From: Diphasiastrum complanatum
Taxonomy: Eukaryota > Streptophyta > Lycopodiopsida > Lycopodiales > Lycopodiaceae
DNA: 64,000 nt
Reading direction: 5' to 3'
Assembly: GCA_029204225.1 (NCBI GenBank)
Contig: CM055100.1
Coordinates: forward strand, 9,958,000-10,021,999
Made by a program: the position numbers and the translations under genes. Below the pieces are notes generated by a model. That model was not told where the DNA came from. It did no database searches and saw only the letters and a list, made by a program, of their open reading frames with translations. Each line of letters opens with the position of its first letter. The stretch's first letter is position 1. Positions 34,336 to 46,900 of the stretch are shown here, one piece after another.

Positions 34336-37300
34336 ACGCACAAATTAACAATTTAATTTCTGCAATAAGGTGATGTAAAATCTCCAAATTCACATTTCTG
34401 AAATTCATAATAGCATTACAACTTGGTGAAGATCTGATTAGTTTTACAAAGATAGAAACCAAAAAAAACCATAAAAATTATGTGAATGACAATTATGTGC
34501 AATAATGGCCAACTGGTTGGGCTATGAATACACATAATCCAGTCCCTGGGCAACTCGTGGCCTCTGGCGCTCTCTACCAGGTCCTGGATTATTTGTGGTA
34601 ATGGCCTTCCCAATGCTATTATATAGTACATTCTTCCTCCTTTCATCTTAGTTGAGTTGGTTTTGCAGCAACTTAAATAAGTGTAAGCTTTGTGAAGGTC
34701 TATCATATTGCAGTTGACTCTTATGTCTTTCTGATGCTTTGCCATCAACACTAGGTGCGTCCTTTTTCTACCAAGATAACTTTCTCAAATCTTCTTTGTC
34801 CCTTAAAGAAAATTGGACCTTAAATCAAGTTGTTTTCAGCTTTAACAGTGCAATTTTTGCCTTCTCAAATGCAAGGGCAGAGCTCTCGTATGTGTGATCC
34901 TTGTAAATTCTCCTACTGTTTGAGGGTCTATCTATGGGTGTTTGTTGGCCTATTTATAGTGTCAGAGGGACCAAATTAGGGCTAGGTTTAGACTATGTGT
35001 TATGAACTTAATCATAGATGCTGGCGTCAAATGAAGTATAAAGACAACAAATAGCATTCACAAAGCATTCTCCAACTAAGAAAACCCAATGGAAGACAAT
35101 GGCTGATGACAACTCAAGCAATCTCCAACTAAGATTTCTGGAAAATAGAATTTTCCTACAAGAGGCTTAGGATACCAAACTTAATTGCTTGAGAAATTAG
35201 AGTCTTTGGCTCCTATTTATACACCTTAGCAATATTTTGGAAGGTTGCAAATGCGACTTCCTATAGGATGCCCAAATTAGGGAATTCCCATGGAAAATAG
35301 TCTTCTCTATTCAAATATCCTTATAAAAGATTCTCACTAAGAGCTTGGCCATGAACAAATATGTGGCATGCAAACAATAAATGTAAGAAACTAGTTTGGC
35401 CTTCATGAAATTCTACAGAAGCTCTATGGTGGCCAATAGAGGGGTTGTATTGATTTTGGATCTAATATTGTGCTTGCACAATACAATCACACAAACTAGT
35501 AAGAAACAAAGATAAAAGTAATATGAATTTCATTAGGAAATGATGGAATACCTAGAATTGTTGGTGAGTACCAAGAAAAAGATTGAGATGCTTTGCTACT
35601 ACTAAAAAAAGTATTATAATTGTATTATGCAAAACACGTATTGATACGAATTTTGACCAATGGTGAGACAATCACATGAGTAATCTTCTAAAATGTGATT
35701 TAGAACTTCAAATTGTCCATTGACAAATGAATGCTAAGCAGTATGCGAATTACAAATAAACTCTTTCTAAAAACCAAAAATAAGACATGTTTTATGGTCA
35801 GTAAGCCATGTAGTCTAAAATCTCAAATAGGAAGATATGCGCACAATGTTCAAAAGTAAGAGTAGACTTGATAGGGATAAAGTATGCATGTTTGGAAATT
35901 TGTCAACCACAAGTGTCATGTCATCTTTATGTGTGATGAAGTCCTAGACTGAAATCCATGGACATATCAATCCCTTGGCGGTGAGTAGTAGGTAGCTGTT
36001 GAAGAAGACCAAGAGTCTTGGCATGGGAATACTTATTGCAGGCACAAAAAGTTCCAGACAAGAGTGCTTTAGTTAGCTTTCATATGAGGCCAATAAAAAA
36101 TAGGATCTAAGCTAAGTAAAAGACTTCTAAAATCCATGATGACTACCCCCTTGAGAATTTTGAGCATTTGACAAAAGTTTGGATGATAAATCCAAAGTAC
36201 TGGGAATGTAGAGTGCCAGTGCCCCATGATGATAGTCTCTAGTCAACTAGGGAATCAACTTAATGGCGAGTAGCAAAAGGTGGTTGAGTAGTTGGATAAA
36301 TATCACGAAAATGATAACGATTGGAGTAACCAGCAGAAATTGCATCAAATCAAGCAAGTAAAATCGTAGTAAGAGCACAAAGAAGGGCTGACAGCCTAGA
36401 TAAAGTGCTTGTGCCAACGTTTACCAAGTCGATAATGCAATTGATAGTTTTTCAAAGCCGAGTCTCTACAATTGTAGAAATCCGCTTTTTGTACCATGAA
36501 GCCTATGTTGTTTTCACAAAGAAGTTTTTTCCCAAACCTGGTGGTGATGCTCAATAAGCAACATTTTTTGAAGATATGCAACCTGAAAAAGGTATATCAT
36601 CAGGAGGTACAAGTCGATATTTGGCATTTGTATGAAGAGCATGAGCCTTCTCTTGTAGTAAATGTGCGTGTGAGAAGATGTTCAGAGGTTTTCAATATTA
36701 TTATGATCCTTTCAAGATTTTAGAAAAACACAACTTTGCCACCTATGGCTTGCAACTCCCTAATACTACTCGAGCTTGCGATATTTTCCATGTTAGTTTG
36801 TCTTGTTATACCATACTTCCCAAACTATAACAATCCAATCTTCCCAATAATCCTGAGCTTTTTCCTTCCCTTCCTACTGCTATCTTTACCAATTTGGATT
36901 TTACAATGGCGTTGTTGAATGCCTGCACCATTCTTGGCACAATGGGATAGTCGTCTTATTGATGGGATTGCTTGGGAAACTCTAAACATGTTCTCACATG
37001 CACATTCACTACAAGAGAAGGCTCATGCTCTTCATACAGATGCCAAATATCGACCTGTACCTCTCGATCATATACCTTTTTCAGGTGTTGTTTTCGGATT
37101 GCATATCTTCAAAACATGTTGCTTGTTGAGCATCACCACTAGGTTTGGGAAACAAATTCTTTGTGAAAACAATTGTAGAGACTCGGCTTTGAGAATGACA
37201 CTACTAGCAAGAGATGTATAACTAGGAAAGAAAACTAAAAATAGTAGTACAAAAGTAGCCTAGTTGTTTAGAATTGTATAGCCCACATTGCAAACAAGGC

Positions 37301-40300
37301 CTTATTGATGAGAGAGCAATCCACACTTCTTTGATAAAGTAACCATGGGTACATCACTTTTAACTTTTGAGACTCGACTATTTTATGGCAATATTTTCTA
37401 AGCTCAAATCCCCCCTTGATAATCCCATCAATAGGACGACTATCCCATTGTGCCCAGAATGGTGCAAGCATTCAACAGTGCCATTGTAAAATCCAAATTG
37501 GTATGATGGTAGTAGGAAGGGAAGGAAAAAGCTTAGGTTTATTGGGAAGATTGGGTTGTTATAGTTATTGGGAAGTATGGTATAACAAGACAAGCTAACA
37601 TGGAAAATATCGCAAGTTCGAGGAGTACTAGGGAGTTGCAAACCATAGGTGGCAAAGTTGTGTTTTTCTAAAATCTTGAAAGGACCATAATAATGGGCAA
37701 AAAAGGTTCTCACTAAGAGCTTAGCCATGAACAAATCTGTGGCATGCAAACAATAGATGTAAGAAACTAGTTTGGCCTTCATGAAATTCTACAGAAGATC
37801 TATGGCGGCCAATAGAGGGGTTGTATTGATTTTGGATCTGCTCCAACTAATATTTTGCTTGCACAATACAATCACACAGATTAGTAAGAAACAAAGATAG
37901 AAGTTATAGGAATTTCATCAAGAAATGTCGGAATATCTAGAATAGCTGGTGAGTACCAAGAAAATGATTGAGATGCTTTGCCACTACTAACAAAAGTGCT
38001 ATAATTGTATCATGAAAAGCATGTGTTGATACAATTTTGACCAGATGGTGAGACAATCACATAAGTAATCTTCTATAATGTGATCTAGAGCTTCAAATTG
38101 ACCATTGACAAAACGAATGCTTAGTATGCATAAGAATTTGAATCTCTTAAATACACAAACTCTTTCTACAAACAAAAGTAAGACATGTTTTATGGTCAGC
38201 AAGGATAGTATGAGGTAAGCCATGTAGACTAAAATCTCAAATAGAAAGATGTGCGCACAATGTTCAAAAGTAAGAGTAGACTTGACAGGGATAAAGTGTG
38301 CATGTTTGGAAATCTATCAACCTCAAGTGTCATGTCATCTTTATGTGTGATGAAGTCCTAGAGTGAAATCCATGGATATATTAGTCCCTTGGTGGTGAGC
38401 ACTGAGTAGTAGGTAGTTGAAGAAGACCGAGAGTATTGGCATGGGAATACTTATTGCAGGCACAAAAAGTTCAAGACAAGAGTGCCTTAATCAGCTTCCA
38501 TATAAGGCCAATAAAAATAGGTTCTAACAATAAACCTAAAATTCCATTTGGAAAACAATGTTACATTTTGACCTCTTGGCAAAAAGTTGTACTAAAAGCA
38601 TGCTAACCCCAAGTAATGGTTCAAAAATATCATTCATCATGTTTTGAAAGGTTGGAGAGTTGTTGGTGACATTGCAAGTTGAAATACAAAATGTAAAGCG
38701 GCCTGAAAATATGCGAAAGGCAGTGTTGGGCTCATCATCGGGATGTATACGGATTTGATGATTCATGGAGCGTAGATTAATCTAGGAAATATTTTTGTGG
38801 AATAGGATGTTGATTACGAATGCTATGATGGATAAGTTTGTGGTGATCAATTCATGAATGTTCAGTGCCGTCTTTTTTATCGACAAGTAAGATGTGGGTA
38901 GCAAAAGAATTCTTAATGGAACAATGAGGCCACATGGTGGTGGATCAAAAACTTGACATTCAACCTTTACCTTTTTTGGAAGAGACATTTGATAAAAATT
39001 CTAAAAGGGGGAAAATAGAGATAGAATCATTAGCATAATATAGAAGAGGAGTAAACTAATCTTATTAGCACTCACACACACATAACAATGAACGATTGAG
39101 CTCAAATTCATATCATAACTAGAAGCTCGCTACAATGGAATGATGGAGGAGGGCGCAACTCCTCTTTATTTGCCTATCTCTAACTTAGGTAACAGAATAA
39201 GATAAAGCATAAAGCTTAACCTAATTGACGTATGATTTCAAAGTTAGAATCACTCAGATTTCGAACGTGACAATAGTCATGTTGTTTGTTCGAATTTGAT
39301 AGGCGTAGTCATGCATTAGAAGATGGATTGTTCCGTAGAGCCCGATAGTACATCCATAGAATGCAGTTGTTTCTCTATCAAGCGTCCTTTCCTTCTTCCA
39401 ACATGGTATCGGAGCTCATCGACTATACTGAAACTTTCAGTCCGGTAATAAAGCATTCTTCAATCAGACTTCTACTATCGTACATTGTTGCAACGAATCT
39501 GGAGATACATCAGATGGATGTACTGATAGCTTATTTCAATGGATTTATCGAAGAAGATATCTACATAATACCCGAAGGTTATCTAATCAACGACAAAGAG
39601 AATCATGTGCGTAAACTCCATAGAGTACTTTATGGCTTGAAGTAATCTGTGGGAGCTTGGTTTCAAAGGATTAACACTTTCCTTATCGAACGTGGTTATA
39701 ACCCAAGCACTTCAAATTCGAATGTCTACTTCAAGTTAGTGCAACATTCTTTTATTATTATCACATTGTACGTGGACGACACACTGCTATTCAACGATAA
39801 TGTCGAACTCATAAATGATGCGAAACAAATGCTGTCCTTAGTATTCAACACGACAAATCTAGGCGTAGTACACTATTGTCATGGTATTCAAATTCGAAGA
39901 GACAAAGAGAAAAGGGTCACAAGCAAACCTCAATAGCTTTATCATCTACAGAATCAGAGTATACCGCTGCCTCTCAAGTGACAAAGGAAGCAGTGTGGTT
40001 GCGAAACTTAATATCGAATGTTTGTCTGAGGCAGAATGCTTCGACAATTGTTTATTGTGATAATCAAAGTGCTATTGCTTTATCGGCCAACCCCAGGTTT
40101 CATTCCAGGAGTAAGCACATTGAAATCAAGTATCAATATATCAGAAGCAAACTTTTCGACAAAGAGGTTATCTTGGAGTATTGTCGAACGTGAGACATGA
40201 TAGAAATTTTAACGAAGGCGTTGAACTAGGATGCACAGAAAAGATTATGTGCAGAACTAAGTTTGAAGTTCAAAGCATGGATTCAAATTAAGGGGGAGTG

Positions 40301-40907
40301 TTGGATTTATCCGTATAATTGATCTTTAATCTACATCCATTCATCTATCCAGTTCTGCAGTTTTACTCTTGTTTTACACAGTCTGTAGAAATACACGAGA
40401 ATGGCTAACAGTCGGATGCAACAAATCGAAAGGTGTTCGAACTATCGAATGTTCCGGAAAGCCCAACTGGACACTTGACAGTGCAATATGGCTAAGTTCC
40501 AATTGCGATCTGCGACCAAACTCTGCCTTCAACCTGAGTTGCAGCGGATCGCGATCCGGAAGGATTTTGATCCGGATCGCGCATTCCGGATCGCTTGCGT
40601 TCCGGGACCAGAAACGTTGTCTCGAACGCAAAAAAAAATTTCAAATTTTTTTATGTGGGCCGCGAGCAGGCACCCCGCAGCCCACATAAAAAAATTTGGC
40701 TTGTGAGAGGTGGAGAGTGAGAGAGAGCAAGGATGAGGAGGTGATGGTGGATTGTGGGCAACGTGGAGCATCGATCCGTGCGTGATCAAGACATTATATA
40801 TTTTTGCGTTTTTACATTGTGTCCTATCGGTTTGTGTTTCGATATGATTTTTTTCCAGCATGGTCTACTTCAGTAGGTAATTATCACATGCTAATTTCTA
40901 CAAACTT

Positions 40908-40997
<90 letters not shown>

Positions 40998-43900
40998 TTC
41001 AATATGCTTTCAATGCTTTGCTTTGCACATGATTTCATTTCACACAATACTGGTAACTGTAGAAAATGATATAATAGTGAAAAATAAGTCAATGGACGAC
41101 AATGGTCCTAAAATTGATAGCGAACTTTATAAATGAACTGCCCTTGAAAAAACCTTCCATTTGATACCCGTATTGGCATTTAAATAAAAAAAATAAAAAA
41201 AAACGTTCCGAGAAACCCTAATTGGAATTCCCGGAACGTGATCCAGAACGCGTTCCAGATCGTGGCCTGCAACTTTGCCTTCAACTGTCATTTGGATAAG
41301 CCTAAATGACATTCATAACTAGTATAAATAGTTGATCACTTTATAGGTTAACATTAGCTCTTTTTTCATATTGATCCTGGAGTTTAATATAGCGCGTTGC
41401 TAGAATGCTTACTGCTTATTAGCGGAAGTGTCAGACAAAGTCAATCAGATACTCAGAGATAGTTTTGAGCACGTGGCTGCATCCGCTATAGATTTGTGCC
41501 CACGATTTTTCTGACTTGTACATGCTACTTATTGAATTGATCACACGGTTTATCACGTTCAGTATTAAGTCAGAATGATCGAATGCTTCTCTTTTCTATT
41601 TTAATCTGATTATGTTCTCTTATAGTCTTGTCTGAACTGTCAAAATATTCGATACTGCAGTGTTTATTTTCTTACGTTTGTCTACGAAATCAATCTAACC
41701 AATTATGATTATTTCAAAGTTAGAATCACTTAGAATTTGAACATGACAATGGTCGTGATGTTTTTTTTCGAATTTGGTAGGCGTAGTCATGCATTAGAAG
41801 AAGGATTATTCCGAAGAGCCCGATATCACATCCATAGAATGCAGCTATTTCTCTATCGATCCTTTCCTTCTTCCAACAATTCATGCCTATTATATTCTAT
41901 TTGTTGGGTATATGTACTCACAATATTTAATGATATTGGTCGGGCCTAAATAGTCGAGGTGTCTCTGGTTCGTTGCTTTGTATCACACGTCTTTCATCGT
42001 CCTCTTCTTGATCATGAGCAGCCATGAGCTCTATGATCTCTTCCTTCTCTTTGCCTTTCACCATGTTTGCTAATGTAGGTCCTTTCTGCTTGAGGTTCTT
42101 TTCCTTCTTTTGACATTTCTTGGCAATGCATCTAGGGTGGTTGTAGTATTAGCACACGATACTCCACCTTACATTAAAACCATCTTCTAGGCCAATGATT
42201 TTGCATTCTTCTACTGGAGTCTTCAAAATGGATCCATTGCTGATTTGCCCCAGCATCATTTCTTGAATCTTTTATATTCTTCTTAAATCCCTGCATCGGC
42301 CTGTTTGGCCTCTCTGGATGCGCACATTCATCTCAATGCATATTTCTCATCATTCTTCTTCTTGCATCAGTCTTTGTGTGATGCATCCAATTTCCAGTTC
42401 TTCAATTTGGCTCCCTTCCAAGGTCATGTTGAGTGGATCACAAGAGCTTGGTAGGCTCCCCAAGATGGTAAAGACCAGATGGGCCCTTCCCACGCTTGCT
42501 CTTTCAGCTTGTAAATGTCTCAGTATGAGTCTCATGCTCTCCAGGTGAGCTATCGATGGTTCACCCTCCCCCGTCCTGATAGTGGCTGTGGTTGGTTGGA
42601 ACTCTTTGGAAGAGGTATATTTTTTTTACTTTTCATGCGCTTTTAAATCAGATTCAGAAATAGTGAAACTATTTGGTATCTCAAAATTATCTTCCCTTCT
42701 TTGTTTTTTAGCAATTTGGATGAATGTTTTTGAGTTAATGGGGAATACCTTTCTTGAGATGCTTGTTTGTGACAACACATAACTTGAGCGATGTAGTAAT
42801 CTTCATAACATAGCTATAGTCTATGTTATGAAGATTACTATGTAAACCACACTGTAGAAACTTTATTATTTAGTGATGCGAAAAATTAGATAGTCTAGTA
42901 GATTTGCAGTTGTTATGCTGCTTTAAGAGATCATTTTGTACATTATTAAGTCCTTGTTTTTCTTTGTGTTGTACTTGTGACATGCTTTAGGTTCAAGCAA
43001 AGTGACTCTCAGTACCAAGCTCAAAGGTTGGTGGTGATGTTCAGCTTGCCAGCTTGCTGGTCCTGAAATTCCCCCCCTCTTCTATTACGTTATACTTTCT
43101 CTTGGGAGATTATGTTTGTTAAACTTCTATTAGCCAAATTAGGAATTTTTTGCATTAAATATTTTCCATAGTTTTTCTCCTTTTCTACTGATGTTTGCAA
43201 GCTGCTACAAGTTCATCTTCCAGTCCTGGATGCTTACTCACACCAACTGTTGTCTATGTCTGGACAGGAAGACCTGTATTTGATGTTCAAGAGATGCGAT
43301 GGCTGATGGACGGACACGATGTTGTGCTGCGTGATGCGGTCTTTGACCTCATGGCTAGTAGTGAGCTATTTCATTTAAAGAAGGTAGGTGAGCAATTGTA
43401 TGTGGGACCTGATTACAATGAACCTTTCCACGTTCAACGAGAAATGACAATGAAGAGGATTTTTTTCCTAAGAGACAAAGGACTGTTCAAAGGATGGCTT
43501 ACTGATAATGGCCAAGAAGTAGCTTACAAGAAATTGGCCATACAAGAAACTTTTGGCATCTTTGACCATTCTCTTGCCATCAAGAATGGTGTTCATTTTC
43601 AATTATGGTACGCATGCTCCTTTTCAGTTGAGATAAAAGAAAACCGCTGGAATCTTTACTTAGATAAATATCTGTATTTGATGGGAGATTGGAATTTAAG
43701 TTTTTTACTGCTTTTCAAGACAAAGATGCCCACTTTTGTTTTTAAGTCTATTTTGTGCTTGGGCATGTTTATAATAACTTTATATGTTGAACTAGAGATT
43801 CTGCTGTGAGATGCAAATGTTGCTATACAGTGCATGACCTTGGAAAGTAAATTCGTTACAAAGGTCAAAAGAGTGTGATCTAAATTATATGAGCACAAGA

Positions 43901-46900
43901 AGTGGATGTTGAAGTGAAGATGGATGATCTAACATATCGGTTGCCATAATGGAAAGTTAGTGTTCACTTCATGAGATTGGATCATGAGCACAATTTCACA
44001 AGAGGATCTTGAGCTGATTACTGAGACAGGATCAACATTATGGGGTTTTCTCTTATGGCATGTGAAAGCATTAGCAAGCAACCTAAATAATATCGTGTGG
44101 ATCTTTATGACTTCAGTGCCAATACCTAATCATCATAAACATTCTTTAAACTTACCTTGTTTTGTCTATCCCAGTAAACACCCAACATGCCTTTGTCAAA
44201 GAGCGTTATATGACCGGTCACCCTGTCAGAATTTGATGCTCAAATTCTAGATAGGAGTTAACTAATTATATTAGCACTCACACTCACAAATCAAGATCAC
44301 CATAAGAGACCGAAGAGAACATGGATTAATAGAAGATAGAGCTATGCTCTCTACAATGGAATGAATATGAGGTGGGATGCGAATCTCCTTATATAATCTC
44401 TCTAGCCCTTGTGAAAGCCAAAAGCACAATGCAAAAGCTAAAAGCAAAAAGCTAATTACTATAGATGCATCCTATTTTGGTTAAAGACCCTTATTGAATT
44501 GCTAAGTGTAAAAGCATGTCTTAGACTAGAACTAGTGCATCCACCTACGGGCATGATCGATTAACTTGACTTTAGGATTTACTAAAAATAGAAATGGCCC
44601 CTATAATAGCTCGCAGGCATGGCCAAACTAACATTAGTGGTGCAACAAATTCTAGATGGAGTTAACTAATTGTATTAGCACTCACACACACGGAGACCAA
44701 CATAAGAGATGAAGAGAGCTTAGATTATGGAAGAGTGAGCAAAGCTCTATACAATGAAATCAATCTATGGTGGGGCACCAACCTACTTAAATACTTTCAA
44801 TATAGCTTTGTGAAAAGCAAAAAGCAAAAAGCTGATTGCTAATATTGCTACCTATTTTTGGTAATGATCCATAATGAATTTCTAAGTACTATATTTAAGT
44901 CCTATTCTAGTAGTAGTGCGCCCACCTACATGCATGACTAATAAAAAATGACTTACTATAAATAGAAATGGCCCCTATAATAGCGCGTAGGCATGGCCAA
45001 ACTAACATTAAGGGGTACAAAATAAACATTAATTCCTAACAATCTAGTACTCCTAGAAGTTCTCTAAACTTCTGAAACTTTTCTTTGCCAAGTCCTTTGG
45101 CAAAGATATCTGCAACTTGGTTTTCCGTAGGGCAATAGATAAGCTCTGCTTCACCACTTTGAATCCTCTCTATGATACAATGTTGTTGTACTTCGATGTG
45201 CTTTGTCCTACTGTGAAAAACTGGATTTTTTTGCCAATTTTACAACTTTGATTATCACACTGAAGTATTGTAGGTGTATCCTATACCAAATGAAGATCCT
45301 GTAGAATTCTTCGTAACCATGTTACCTCACTTGCCGCACTCGTAGTAGCTCGGTATCTCTGTAGATGATAATGCAATGGTATGCTGCTTCTTTGAACTCC
45401 AAGATATAGAACCAGAACCAAGACTAAAGACGTAACCTGTAGTAGTTCTTCGGTCTTCTGCATCTCCAGCTCAATCAACATCCACACATCCCTGCAATCG
45501 CAAAACATCCTGTCTCCCATAGAAAATACCAAACCTCAATGTACCCGTGATATACCTCAATGTCTCCCATAGAAAATACCAAACATCAATGTACCCGTGA
45601 TATATCTGAGTACTCACTTAGCAGCTCTCCAGTGAACCTGCTTAAGCTTAGCCTTAAATTGGCTAGCCATAATAACAACATAAGCAATATCTAGTCTTGT
45701 AGTAGTTAGATAGATTAGGCTTCCAACAAGCTTTCTATATAGCTTCTCATCTACATCCTAATCATCCTCAGCTTTTCTAAGCTTACATCCACTATGATAT
45801 GATAGACTTGCACTCTGACATATTGAACTTTTCAAGAAGTTCATGATCATACTTAGATTGAGAAATAAATAGCCCATGTGCTACCCTCCATACCTCAATT
45901 CCAAGAAAGTATTGTAGTGAGCCAAGATCTTTCATATCAAATTTTGATGAGAGATCTTTCTTAATATTTTGAATCACATCATGATTCGAACATGTGATAA
46001 CAAGATCATCCATATACATCACTACAATCACAGTATGACCATCCCTAATCAAAAGATAAAGTGTAGGCTCCGAACTACTCTGAAAGCCAAGCTCCTCAAA
46101 GTATGTGTCAATCCTTATGTACCATGCCCTGGGTGCTTGCTGAAGTCCGTATAATGCCTTGTCCAACTTGCAAACCTTGTCTTCATGTCCTTCTACCATG
46201 TATCCCTCTAGCTGCTCCATGTAGACTTCCTCCTTTAGAAATCCATTCAGGAATGCACTCTTCACATCCATTTGTTGAAAATCCCAAACTGACCTGCTAG
46301 TGACAGAATTGTCCTCATAGTAGTTAACTTAGCAACTGGTGCAAAAGTTTCTTCATGGTCAATCCCTTTTGAGCATACCCTTTTTGCAACCAATCTTGCC
46401 TTTATTTATCTAAAGAACCATCGGATTTATACTTAGTTTTATAGATCCACTTGCTTCCAATGGCCTTTTTACTTGTAGGTAACAGAACAAGCCTCCAATT
46501 CTTGTCTTTATGATGGAGTTGTACTCCTCGTTCATAGCTTTCCTCCAAATATCCTCTTTTTCAGCCTCCTTGAAAGTAGATGAATCCTTGGTTTCCAGGA
46601 CTGTAGCCATATTTGCAAAGTGTACATCCCCATCCTCATAATGATCCTCCTGTCGACCCTGATCTTCATGATGCTTTTCAAGTCTAGCAGATCTCCTAGT
46701 CCCCTATGTACTAGACACTCCTTGTTCCAAAATGACACTATTCTTGATAGTTTCATTGTACCATCTAGGCAATCTTCTAGTATCTGATGTAGGATCCTTC
46801 CAATACTTGTAACTTTGTTGTATTTCCTCAAAGACTTGTAGACTTTTGTGATTCAGATGTGCAAACCTTTTGTGCCATAAGTTACTCACTGATCCAATAT

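Larger units (their letters stand above)
39237..41878 (+). mobile_element. Internally deleted Ty1/copia element
   Basis: The 5' LTR survives only as its last 167 bp (39237-39403), matching 41712-41878, the end of the 3' LTR. A primer-binding site TGGTATCGGAGCTC follows directly (39404-39417) and runs straight into RT sequence, so gag, protease and integrase are missing. A polypurine tract TTAAGGGGGAG (40288-40298) precedes the 3' LTR (40299-41878). The 3' LTR is enlarged by a 742-bp insertion. Confidence 0.85.
40299..41878 (+). repeat. 3' LTR of the deleted copia element
   Basis: It starts TGTTGGATTT after the polypurine tract and ends ...CTTCCAACA at 41878, sharing its last 167 bp with the 5' LTR fragment. 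It is 1580 bp long, of which 40534-41285 is an inserted element plus one copy of its target duplication. The native LTR was about 830 bp. Confidence 0.82.

Noticed and set aside
34123-34462. Open frames of 72-107 codons made of Ser-Leu repeats
   Set aside because: They are translations of the GA microsatellite, not genes. The same holds for the Glu-Arg and Ser-Leu frames at 40804-41136.
42794-42840. Annotation of the perfect hairpin as a miRNA gene
   Set aside because: A 20-bp stem with a 7-base loop and no extended pairing is too short for a plant miRNA precursor; kept as a structural repeat.
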